A DNA stretch of 64,000 nucleotides, from contig NC_090134.1 in the NCBI RefSeq assembly GCF_040581485.1, positions 3,162,001 through 3,226,000 of the forward strand, written 5' to 3'. Positions 1 through 11,280 of this stretch are shown here, piece by piece. The first letter of the stretch is position 1. Each line of letters opens with the position of its first letter. The position numbers were made by a program, and so were the translations under genes. The DNA comes from Linepithema humile (Eukaryota > Arthropoda > Insecta > Hymenoptera > Formicidae). Under the pieces are notes generated by a model, which saw nothing but the letters and a program-made list of their open reading frames with translations, was not told the origin of the DNA and made no database searches.

Positions 1-811
1 TGGCAAAAAGCGGGAAGGAATATTGGGAATATATCGATTCCGTTATTTATCGGACGGCATGAAATCTGCATGAAATTATGCAATCCCTTCTTGGAGCATC
101 CCGGGATCATTCTTAGCAGTTGAATTCTTGAAATTGCTACATTGTGATCGCTAACGAGACGTTTGCTGCAAAGTTACCGTTCTACAATGCGTAATTAAAC
201 AGCCGACTGTTCTACTTCAAGATTTTCTATAGAAGATCACTGTACATGCATAAATGCGGCGGAGACGGTAGTTCCATGACGAGATAGTTCGGCGGCGATG
301 CGCGTATCAAAAGGCAGGGAGATGTCGAGTAGGGCGTAGCGGTATATAGCGTTGTGCCAGTGGGAGTATAATAGAATGCATTTGAGTCGGCGTTGGGGCG
401 AGGGAGCAGGGAAGAAGCCCTATCCTTCCGTGGATATTAATGGTGCAAGATATTGCTTTCGCATCCATATACCCCGCTCTGCCGTATATCGGGTATACGT
501 ATTATTGATGTCGTCACCGAACAAAAAGGGATTTACAGCCGGAGACAATAGGCGCCGTCTTTAAGCTGCCCGATTTCGAGGAAAGCACATCGACTGATCC
601 TCCCCCGTTTCGCGGGAAAAAACCCGTCTTCACATCTCCTACGATATTTATATCCGTCTCTTCTTCCTTTTCTCTTGATTTTTCTTGTTCCCCGTTTCAT
701 GTTCCCCTACCGATAAAATCGCAATTACATTTTTTCCCCTTCCACGTTGAACGCGACGACTTATCGGCGTAGATTTACCGGGAAAAACATGATTACGACT
801 GCGACATTCGA
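1..811. other. Non-coding stretch, mixed composition
   Basis: No gene is visible. The short open frame at 352-564 shows no domain and no splice context. A pyrimidine-rich run lies around 640-700. Composition is moderately GC-rich to about 620 and then falls. Confidence 0.55.
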
Positions 812-996
812 GTAATTACGCGAGCCGGTTTGTTGTCAATAATAAATTCCAATGTTCTGTGATATCAACGCAATATATTTGAAATAAAGTAATTAAAATT
901 TCGCTTCACGTAATTGCGCGAATCATACGATCTATCCAAGAAATGCTCATTGGACACCGCAATATCGATGTAATTCGAAATGAAGTAATTAAAATT
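812..996. repeat. Diverged tandem duplication, unit about 90-98 bp
   Basis: Two adjacent units share three collinear anchors. GTAATT[A/G]CGCGA is at 812-823 and 910-921. CGCAATAT is at 869-876 and 958-965. A 20-nt block at 881-900 matches 977-996 at 19 positions, the one difference being a transition. The spacing between anchors drifts from 98 to 89 to 96 bp, so small indels have accumulated. The centre of the unit is poorly conserved. No coding frame runs through it. I read it as an old local duplication; chance similarity in AT-rich DNA is the alternative, but three ordered anchors argue against that. Confidence 0.6.
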
Positions 997-1000
997 AAAT

Positions 1001-1850
1001 TATAATAAAATTAAATAAACGCGCGGTGCAATTGGTATATGTAGATATGTCTGACTCTTCGACGAATTTGAGAGATCAAAATATAACTCTGTCGACTCGC
1101 TTACTTTTCTCACATAATTTTAAAAATATCTCTTTTATTTTTGCAAATTTTATATTAATATCTGATTATTATCTTAAATTTTTAAATGTTTAAATTTTAA
1201 ATCAAATAAAAGTCTGAATTATCACTAAATCAGTGAGTTAACTTTTCGAATCTGGTTTTCTTCGCATATCAGAAACGACATAGTAGTTGACGAAATAGTC
1301 ACAGAAAGAAAATTCATTACTGCTATTTTGTATTGCAAAAGCGCAATATACATTTACACTGTGCATGAGCAAAGTTAAAATATTTGTAAAGTTTACGATC
1401 ATGACTATCTGCTTGTCCGCATTTCTCAGGTTAGACTAACTCTCTGAAAACTTTGTTAAAAGTAACTCACTCTTTGAACGTTGTAAATATTTCTCGATAG
1501 TTTAAAATAGTTTACTGAAGTTTGCTAGAAGTGGAATTTTTATGAAATACTTTTAATAAAAATGTTTTCCACTAACTTTATGATGCACGATTGAATTTCA
1601 GTTTTATTTAAAGCTATGCACAATGTATCGCTTGTTTGTCGTAATATAGTAGGAACAAAGTAAATTGATATACTCAACAAGTTACAACATATATAAAAAT
1701 ATTATCTCGCTAATTATTTTGCTCAACACATATCTCTTTATAATTTCCGAATTATAAAGTAATCCTTGAATATAAACGTTGAAAGGGGAGATAGAAAAGT
1801 GAAATGAAGACACAGATGTTATTCATTATCTATTAACCTCTCATTCAATT
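1001..1850. other. AT-rich spacer
   Basis: Strongly AT-rich with many stops in all frames. I see no gene, repeat family or RNA in it. Confidence 0.6.
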
Positions 1851-1886
1851 TGTCGAGACTGATCTGTCGAGACTGATCTGTCGAGA
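1851..1886. repeat. 14-bp direct tandem repeat, about 2.6 copies
   Basis: The unit TGTCGAGACTGATC occurs at 1851-1864 and 1865-1878 and is followed by a partial copy to 1886. The full copies are identical, so the array is recent or kept homogeneous. It sits at the border between an AT-rich spacer and a GC-rich island. Confidence 0.85.
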
Positions 1887-2520
1887 GTTTCTTCAGCCGC
1901 GAAGATCTTCACCCGGTATAACAGGAAGGCGCGAGAGACGGAAAGAGAAGAAGACAGAGCGGATATCTGTCACTGAACCGGGTGGGCTGAAAGGTCGAGG
2001 AGTTTACGGCGGGGAATCCGTGAAATGCCTGCTGCAGATTAAAATCAAGCGGCGGAACGGAAGAGTCAGATCGACGGATTAATTTACGGTGGAGTCCTCG
2101 AAATAGATCTCGAGATTTATCGGCGAAGGATGATCCCGCTGTTTTCCGCGTCTCCCAGCAGAAAGGTTCTCGATTCTTCCCCTTTTCCTTGCCACCCGCG
2201 TCTCCTCCATCTTATCTTCTCTCTTCTTCTGGTAATCTCAAAGCTCCGCTAACGAGATACCGGCTTGGCAGACTGGTCCTTCGATGTCGCTTGTCGACGT
2301 CGCTCCTCGAGAACTCGCGACGCGGATCATTTAATAGGAGACCTCGCAGTTTCCTCGAACCACGCCGTAAGGACGTTTTCGACTTCGCGTATAATCGCGA
2401 GCGATTCGCGAAGAGTGCCGATCGGAGATCAAACGTCACGACGAGGCGCGAGCTTAAGAGATCGAGGGAAAGATTAATTCGGCAAAACTCGGTAAAGGTA
2501 TTCTGAGAGAGGCTCCTAAC
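1887..2520. other. GC/CpG-rich island, possible promoter or untranslated exon
   Basis: Composition rises sharply and CpG is frequent. Frames are open on both strands together (2189-2506 + and 2212-2439 -), as expected when stops are rare, and neither encodes a recognisable domain. The island could be an enhancer, promoter or untranslated exon; nothing in the sequence settles which. Confidence 0.35.
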
Positions 2521-5140
2521 GAGAACTTCTTCTGCAAGACGAATCTTAATAATGATGATGTTCGCGATCCACGTCTTTAGTTTTTAAAAATATTGCATTC
2601 CCAGAGAGAAAGAAAGAACGACCGAGAAGAGCGAATATTTGCTTAACGAGCCATTCCACAGTTGCACTGAAAATAAATTGCAACTAAAATCACTATTGTT
2701 GTCATAAATCGATAATCGATTTTTCATTCAGAAAAGTGAGCTAGTTTATAGCTGTCGTTCTTGCCGAACGTAGTATTATTTTCCTATCAATCTATTTGCA
2801 TGATTGAAAATAATTCTTCTCTTTTCATGCTGATTGTGATTTATGGCAAAATTAATTCTTAGTGATTTTATTATCTTCAGTCAGAGTTCAAAGTACTCGT
2901 TGTCGTTGTCTCTGTTTAAAAATTTGTTGAAATTTAATTTGCAATATGTAATAATATAAAGCAATTAGCGTCAGTCAATATCAATATTTTCAATCTAATT
3001 CTGTATTTGTTATTTATAAATGCATTATACTGTTATCCATTTATGGTAATTAAATTGGTAAATTAAAAGTGAAAGAATTATAATTTTGTTATCTTGTTGA
3101 CTTATTGAACAAAAAACGAAGATAAGCATAGTAATGGAACAAACAACAGACTGCTTAAATTCTAATTCGATCGAGTGCCTTCATTTGACGCGATGAGAAG
3201 AATTGCGATCAATTAAAATCGCGTCCCAGACGTCCCAGTTATATTTTAAATATTTTTAACACGAGAGAACGGATTTTCCCGGGATCGTGGAACCGTGTCA
3301 TTTATTCGTTCTTTTTGCACGCGTAATTCCAGGCGTAAGCGGTTTCTTTTATCGTGTGATATTAAATGGAAACACGGGACCCTCGTATACGGGCAAACTG
3401 ACGGTGACCATAAAACGGAGGTTATTATAGTTGATTACTCGTATCGTGTCAGAACGGCCTTGGCAGCATGTAAAACCGAAGGACGACGATACGGCTTCAT
3501 TATCGGTGTGGAAAAAAAATTGTTCCTTGCGAGACAATTTTGCGAAAGTGAATGCTATTATTCTACGTACGAAACAATATATACTCAAATTATTCTTCTA
3601 ATATCACGCTTTGAAACCTTCGAATGTCACGTTGCAATTTTAATCATTCGTCATTTTTCTCGAAGTTTGCAATTATTTAATTTTCATCATTTTACAATAC
3701 GATTCCTTTCGATGATTTTTTCCTCGATTTAGGGACTTTGTGCGAATTTCAAAGGGGAGCATTCTGAAATTGCGGTGACACGAAGGCTTTTTTAATACAT
3801 CGTACATCTCTGGGTTTCCGTTCGTTTGCTGATCTGCGAAAATGAAAAAAATATATTCTCATCTTACAAAGACGGACCCTTCTTCGCTTGTCCGTTTCTT
3901 TTTTATGTCATTCGTAATCTCGCCCCTTCTGCGAAACGCTAGATAAGTCGGCCTTGATTCCGCGTGAGTTAAGTGAGATTTCGCCGCCGACCTCTTACCA
4001 TCGATAAGAAAAAAGAAATGCGACCGATATTGCATCCGTCGCCGGACCAGCCGCGATTTTCCCCCTTCTTAGGTATAATCCACGCTTTTTTGCGCGGGAA
4101 TCCCTTATCGAATATTCCGGTGCGTTTCTATATCGCAATATCATCAATGGAAATTGAGAGCGGAATCAGTGGCTCTCCCATTCGTCTGTGTCCGGGAATT
4201 AATTATTTCCGCACACGAATAATTACCTATCCGTAATTGCATGGGAAATAATTCTCTCGCGTCCGGACAGAAACACGGCGAAACATTGCAGAACGGTAAA
4301 TTCTTAATTACGAACTGTTGTCAAACGTTAGAATATCGTTTGAATAAATTTGCGGCTTCGAGAAACTCTCCTCATCCGTCGCCTCGCCTCCGTCATTCAT
4401 CGTCGTACAACAAAAGGGGTAATCTTATTATGCGGCAATTACAGTTACACGGTTCAATGAAATCCGATTATCTCTCATTATTCATTTCACTATCGACGCC
4501 GTTCTGAGGACTCATTCAGCGTGAGGGCCCTTAAGTTGGCGCGCTTAAAATCGAGTTCGACTCGGCTGAGTAACTCTAACGTCGATAGTTGCGTTCGTGG
4601 AGGTTGCGTCGATCGACGGAGAGTCGAACATCACCTGCTGTTAAACTTCATCATCGGCTCCGCTGCGCATCGATTAATCCTTTCACCTACGTCATACAGT
4701 TTCGTGTTTTCGAAGTCGTATTTACTTAAAAGTTTTGAAGAAAAAAAAATGAGACGGAAAGGTTTTAATCTATGATTCTATCAAATAACATAAAATACTT
4801 TTTATGATATTTTTTATCTCTTACACATTTTAAGCTATAAGCAAAAAGCATTTAGCTTTCTATTCAATATTTAGAATTTTATTGAGACATTTTCTATATT
4901 TTGATTATTAAAGAGTGGGATTTATTCGTAATATTTTCAGAAAACAGATTGTTTGCCATTTTTGCGAATTATCTAAACATATAATCTTTAAAATGTTTCG
5001 CTTATAACAGTGAAATAATGAATAATGTATTTTATAAGTTAATGTTCATTAATAATGAAAATTAAGTAATCATTATAGATGTAGCAGGAAAGTTATATCA
5101 TAATTATTAATAACATAATTTAACATAAAATTTGGTATAC
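2521..5140. other. Non-coding, AT-rich with a mixed central part
   Basis: AT-rich at both ends, with a more balanced section at about 3950-4780. The 145-codon frame at 3295-3732 (+) has no recognisable domain and is overlapped by a frame on the other strand. An acceptor-like site near 2881 leads into AT-rich DNA with no open exon. Confidence 0.5.
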
Positions 5141-6300
5141 GGGAGATTCGCACGTTTAATATTCCTTTAACATTCCTCAAGGGATTAACATGGACGGTGT
5201 TAATTAGGCGGCTTCTACTTGGGTCTGAGAAATGGAGCGCCCGAAGGGAACTAGTAGGGACCGCTTTAACGGCTGTCACGTGTCATCAAAGACATACCGG
5301 ACATACCAGCGTGTAGAATCGCCGAATTAATGACCGTGGCATGTGGCGGGCGTTAATTATCGAGGAGGGCAGCCAAACAAGGTGTCGTCGTCGATCGTGC
5401 GTGCATGTTCGGCGAATGTATGGCGTCCCGCATACGCTTTCAATGCGCGTTCGCATGCATGCACGTCCCCGCGGGAGGCACGAACATACAGAAACAGTAT
5501 ACATAATTGTAGAAAGCGCAAATCGCGCGCAAGTCCACAGTAATTGACGACCCCTCGCACAGGAGAGCTGCCGGGAAACCACAAAACGCAATGCTTAAAC
5601 GCTTGTTCCATTCGATATATTACCATTACATTTCAATAGGTGTTTTTATAAAAAAAAACTAGGATAATTTTCGCAATTCAAAATCATTAAATTTTTTGCA
5701 AAGCATACGCGATTTTGATACACATTTCTACGGCGTTTCATAAAAACTTCATGAAAATGTACAAAGAAAAATAAAATTTATATAGAATCTGACAGATATT
5801 CCGGGGTTCATATAACAATTGCGTTACTATATTCGCTTGTAGACTTCGCCCTGTTATTGCGAGGTGTGCATTTTTGCGTTATAGTCAGCGCGTTCAGCTT
5901 TGAAGACAGCTGAATACTCGCACTCGAGCGCCATAACTTCAGTTTACATAGAGACGCATATGTGCACGCCGGCGTGTGTATGTGGGTATCCGCTACGTGC
6001 CTACGAGCCCGCGTTACTCACACAGAAATAAACACTTACGTACGACGTGGCGGTAACCCCGACATCGGGTTGATTGACGCGCGCGTGCGAGGGTGAGTTT
6101 AGACGTCGCCGCTTTGCTTTGCAGCCGGTACGTTACGCGTGGCATGTAAATTGTTCTTCGTGACTGTCGGGGTTGAAGCCACTTCGACTGTTTTAACGAG
6201 GCTCCAGAACCATTGACTAAGTAGGGGCATCCCGAGATGTTTATGCGTAACCCGTTCGCTTTAAAAGAATGACGTCTGCTTGACACGCGGAAAATGACCG
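5141..6300. other. Two GC-richer blocks around an AT-rich break
   Basis: Blocks at about 5141-5630 and 5930-6300 are CpG-rich with short open frames on both strands; 5631-5930 is AT-rich. No domain, RNA gene or repeat family is recognised. Confidence 0.5.
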
Positions 6301-6324
6301 TTTTTTTTTTTTTTTTTTTTTTTT
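6301..6324. repeat. Poly(T), 24 nt
   Basis: An uninterrupted run of 24 T. No gene-derived sequence lies next to it to suggest a retrocopy on the minus strand. Confidence 0.95.
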
Positions 6325-7330
6325 CAAAACCAGAACAAACAAGCGAAGTTTATACGAGGAGTCTCAGAAATGGCTCGGAGCGAAGAGATAGCACACTGTT
6401 TCTTGTGAATACTTGTGAATTAGAGAACGCACGCATTATTCCTTTCGCGATTAATTATGTCGTACTAAAATGACACAAAATTAAAATTAACGAATTAAAA
6501 TTTCCCAAAGCGAAGCACCAGCATATTTTAAAAGCGAATGCAAATTTATCGTAAAATTTACTCCCTTATAGTTTCCACATTTAAAATGAAACAGATGTAT
6601 TATTCATGCTTCTGGTAGGAGAAAGACGCAAGAAACAATGTGGAATTAAAACGGCTAGAGAGCCATTGTCTAAAAGTTAAGCCGTGCCGCCGAAAAAAAA
6701 GCGCGGCACTTGGTTGAAATCCGCGGCCCACTTCGGTGCCTGGCGCTTAGATTTCGTGCGCTCATGCGGAACGGCGCCATTTCGAAGGGGCCGCGTTAGA
6801 CTTTACGTAAATAGGCGCATTTCATGTCATCGACTACAATTATTCCGACTGCCGTGGTCCCGCAGTTTACCTTGGTGAGTTAACATTGGCCGGTAACACG
6901 CTTGGTGTGATGCATTCGAATTGGCCGGTGCGGAGCGCGGTTTATTGACCCATCGAGTTAAGTGCTCGGCCTGATTAGCGGAAGTTTCCAATACCGTATC
7001 TAGATTTGGCCCGCCGCTAATAAGGGTGAACCGAACGGAAGCGGACGGTGCGGCCACATGCGCACGCGAGAGCGCCAGAATAATAAGTCCGCGACGACAT
7101 GTTAATCAATCTTCCGATTAATGCAGTCGCGACGATTAGCGCATTTGCGCTCTCTCGCTTCTCTTCCCCCTTTCTCTCTCTCTCTCTCTCTCTCTGTAAT
7201 CTTTTGATTTAAATATTTAACACGCGTGCAACTATTTGCTGCGGATACGCAGCCACGTGCTAATTGGCGAAACAGCCGGAAAACGAATGCTGATTAGTCC
7301 AAGTTTCATGAAGCGACGCGATGTGACGTT
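6325..7330. other. AT-rich then GC-rich non-coding stretch
   Basis: AT-rich to about 6680, then a GC-rich block to about 7140. The short frames at 6684-6878 (+) and 6827-7057 (-) overlap on opposite strands and have no domain. Confidence 0.5.
7173..7195. repeat. (TC)n microsatellite
   Basis: A nearly pure TC dinucleotide run at the end of a longer pyrimidine-rich patch that starts near 7151. Confidence 0.9.
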
Positions 7331-9070
7331 TAATTGGGATAAATATTTGCAATCTTTATTGATATAGTTCGCTACGAAAAAAAGTCTGTATATTTTATAA
7401 AATTATTTTGCTGAAAAAAAATGAAAAGACAGAGCGTTCTAAGAGTAATGCCAATCGACTTTATCATATTAGCGCCATTATCATCATCAATAATATACGA
7501 TATTACTTTCATTATTATTCTTCCCCGACACTTTCCGCGCGACTTAGAAATTTGCATCGCGTAAACGAGTCATCGTCGCCGGATTAATCTCTTTTTTGGC
7601 GCCGGCAAACTCCTGACTATGTTATCCCTGAGCGATTTGCCCTACAGGCGCAACGAAGCTAGAACTTCGTCACTAAAACTCGCGATCTACGTGCATGGGG
7701 GGCATTTCGCGAGAAGATGATGCGGAATCGAGCGGGGAGAGCGGGGCGCGTCACCCGTGATTCTGTCGACGTTCGAATGGATTTCGTCGTAATTTGAATA
7801 ATTGTCAAATGCCGCGTGGTACTGCCGGATCGTTCGGCAGCAACCTCGGTTGCACCTTCTTCGGGTGCCGCCCAATCTCCTGTCTATCCCCCTGTCTGCC
7901 TTCTCTTTCTCTCTCTCTTTCTCTCACACCTCTCTCTTTCTCTCTCATTCTCTCTCGAAGTACTCCTCTCTCCCGCCATTTCAAAATCAATTTGTCTTTC
8001 GCGCTGGCGCGCTCGCACAGCGCGACGGCGCCTCTCTATTCCCTTCAATTTGGCTTGTAAATGTCGTCTGAATATATTTCGGCGCCCCACGAAAGTCCCC
8101 CCGTCGTCCGCGCGGATCCCTGTAACCATTTCTCTAAGCGGCGTGATAGGGAGGGGGGAGGGACGAAGCCGCAGCTCCGGAGCCGGAGGAGAGCACGCGG
8201 GATGTATTTCTGCGTATCGACACGAAAGAGACGTTAGAGCGTTATCGTCCCTCGGGACTTCAATCTCAGCGAGCGAGCGAACGAGCTTCCGATCCTAGAG
8301 CGCGTCTTCAGATTCTTCCGAAGGATCGCCCTAGGGTCGGTCCGGGCCAACCACTTCCGCCGCGTTGAGCTTCTCTTATCGAGAGAGCGGAAGCTCCTTC
8401 GCCAAGGAAATTCGAAGCTGAGGAAGTTGAATATATTGTAATAAGAAAGACACGGAAAATTCAATTGTAAACGCTCGAATATGTAAGAACAATCTCAAAA
8501 CTTTTCCTTTTTTCATAATGTTATGAGAGTCATATTTATGAAAGAGGAGAAAAATATCAGAAAAAGTTAAGAGAGAAATGCATAAATATAAAAATAGACA
8601 TTAAGAGCTATAAAACATGTTTAAATTTTATAAATATCAAAAAGAATTATGCATTAATGTAGAAATTCTTAAGAATTTATTATGCTACACCTCAGTGTTA
8701 TTAATAATTAATATATCTATAGCTTAAATACATTCGTACAACTTTTGTAAAATATTCATTAATTCGCTTTCTACATGATTTATGAATCCATGAGTTATTA
8801 AGTAGAGAAGAATCAACATTAAAGAGCCATAATTATAACATACTTTCTTTTAGTCATTTGAGAGAAGAAAATTCAAGAGAAAGAAATAAATAATAATAGC
8901 ACAGTGACGATGCAATGACAATACATCATAGTGCGTCTGTAAGATATATTTCTCGCGAAAATGAATTATGACTTGAAAGATGTGGACTTGGAGAAAAGGT
9001 TGAAATTTTTTTGAACAAATTTACCGACTAATTTACTCGTTTTAAAAGATCAATTAACGTTTCTTGTTGT
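7331..9070. other. GC-rich block flanked by AT-rich DNA
   Basis: The block at about 7560-8460 is GC-rich and holds the CT-rich repeat. It has up to six overlapping frames on both strands, the longest 7816-8298 (+). Their protein sequences are dominated by the low-complexity Ser/Leu/Arg tracts that a CT repeat produces. From 8460 to 9070 the DNA is AT-rich and featureless. Confidence 0.5.
7901..7955. repeat. Imperfect (CT)n pyrimidine tract
   Basis: A run of CT and CTT units broken by a short CACAC segment. All + strand frames through it read as Ser/Leu/Phe repeats and all minus frames as Arg/Glu repeats, which explains the open frames here. Confidence 0.85.
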
Positions 9071-10740
9071 ATTACCTCCTAAGTACTTGAGGAAACTGCC
9101 ATGAGCGACCTAGGAACCTCGTCTTCGCGAGTCTGTATTATTACTCCGGCGGGCTTCCTCCTAATAGAGCTGAGCGCTCGAAGGAGAATGGCATCGTCTT
9201 CTTGCTAGGAAAGCGCTCTAGTCCATTGTTCTTCAAAGAAAGAACGTTTGACGTCTTTCACAGTGAGAACAGAATGATTTAACTCCGCGAAACACTGCGG
9301 ATATATCGAGATTGCTTTCACCGATAAAAATTTCAGTTTCGGATTCTAATAATTATTTACCGAGTCCATTTATTGATATTAAATAAATCAACAGCAGCTG
9401 TAAGATATTAATATAAATTACTTTTTTCCCGTGAAATATTACTTTTGCAAAATTTTAACGTACAAAAACTTGCAATTGTATTATTTTCTAAAGAGTTGTA
9501 AATATTTTTTACGCGAAGTAGACTGCAGGACTAATTTGGACTTTGCGCAGCCATGATGATACGACTTTCAGCAATACTTTATGCTTACGGCAAAAATACG
9601 CAACGCAATCCGATTGCGTTTCCACAATGGCCGGTTTGCCTGGGCTTGCATTTGCTGGATAAGCGCGTTCTTTCTTGGAGGATTTAAAGGCGAATTTAAT
9701 TATCGTTAAGATTCGCGCGCCGCCACTGTCTTCTCCGGTTATTAATTTCAATTACCGCCTGTCTTATATCTCGCATCCGCCGAAACAACTCTTTATTGTT
9801 TCGCGGTCGTGAAATAATAAATTATACTTTCGTTATCTTCGCCTCGTATTTCCGTTCTCCGCGCGAACTAGATCCCGTCTGCGGATTTTGCGCTTTTTCC
9901 TCACCGCACATCGACGTCGTTCATGATATTTCAGCGTGAACTCCTTAAATCTTAATTTTGTTTTATATCTTTATATCAACGTTATTTTTCAGGATATAAC
10001 ACTAATTGTCAGTTTAATAAAAATTGCAGCTATAAATAACGTCGAGCTATAATTCAAAGAGAAATAAGTCCACGATTTGAAACATGCGAGGTGAAAAGAC
10101 TTGGCTGACGTGTGCATTTTCGGTCGTGCTGTAAAAGCAGCAGTAAGTTCTCGCCTACGCGTTTTCGCATGCTGAAATAAGCTGCAGCATGGTAACTGGT
10201 GCACATCGTATCCTCTGGCATCGAATTAGCCGCTCTCTGTTCTTCCGCCTATCTTGCCTCCGTGCCGCGTTATATTTCTCTCGCCCTTTTGCCCGGCGTC
10301 TTATCTTCGCGCTCTATTCTCAGATCAAGAGAACGCAGATCACAGATTTCGCTACTTTATATCGCCATTTATTGCCCCTCCCTCCCTTATTCTCCTCAGT
10401 GAGGATAAGGCGTCTCTGATTTCTCATTTTACGCCCACGCTCAGATTTTCAGATTTTCTCGCTTGCCTCGACTATCTTCACGTTGACTACAATATATTTC
10501 TGCAACACTTTATTTTCTTCGCGCTATTTACATAAATAATATTATATAACTATTTTATCAAAATTGCGCGTGTCTGATTGATTTAAAATGCAAAGAATAA
10601 ATAAATAAAAATTTCTACTTTGTCGCGTAATTTACCGAAATTTTCTATTTTCGACAAGAATAGTTGTATCTCGAATAAATAAAAAAATTTTTTCTTTCAA
10701 AAAAATAATTTTTTTTTCTCTGAAAGAAAAAACGCTAATA
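9071..10740. other. Non-coding, mixed composition
   Basis: Balanced at 9071-9930 and 10080-10430, AT-rich elsewhere. An acceptor-like site at about 10398 (pyrimidine tract then CAG) has no convincing open exon after it. Confidence 0.5.
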
Positions 10741-11280
10741 ACTAAATGACCGACGAATTATTCAAGGTTTTCAATCGCTAATTGTCGCAGTACGTCACAC
10801 GATCGCGACCGATACGTCTTTGTCGCGACTATACATCGTCGACGCATTGATAACCGAGAGTTAGGGGATTGTTTTGGGGACGACACGAGGACCAGTCGAG
10901 AGGAGTGCGGACCGAGTGGCGCGATACCGCAAAAGCCGTTCGTCATCTCTCGATACCCGGCACCGTAACGTCGATCTCGTCAATCACGCAGGCAGGACGC
11001 TTTTTTTCCTCGGAAAAATAAGCAAAGAGAATTTTCCGAACCGAACGGAAAAGTTTCGGCAGCCGCTCGTCGCGATCGCAAGCAGTGGCGTCGCGTCGCC
11101 CGCGATTCGCGCGCGCGTTCGCCATTTTTCAAGATTGACATGCTTACCGCGCTCCGCTTTATCGCGGAAGCGTCGGTTAGGAATTGTAAGCGTTGCACTT
11201 TCGATGCACCTGGTTTTTCGAGACGACGACGAGGAAAAAGGAGATGATGAAGACGAACGATACCACTTCACCATCTCCTT
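10741..11280. other. GC/CpG-rich island, possible regulatory region
   Basis: CpG-dense, with frames open on both strands (10874-11437 + and 10984-11274 -). The + frame is rich in Arg and Ser and runs on into low-complexity Ile/Leu/Ser sequence past the island, which is not protein-like. A donor-like GTAAGC lies near 11187, so an untranslated exon is possible. Confidence 0.35.

Noticed and set aside
3295..3732. 145-codon + frame
   Set aside because: No recognisable domain, patchy composition ending in Phe/Ile-rich sequence, and an opposing frame over the same DNA.
7816..8298. 160-codon + frame
   Set aside because: Runs through the CT microsatellite, which gives Ser/Leu repeats; five other frames are open over the same region.
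10688..10732. 12-bp inverted repeat TTTTTTCTTTCA / TGAAAGAAAAAA
   Set aside because: Made of homopolymer-like sequence in AT-rich DNA; likely chance.
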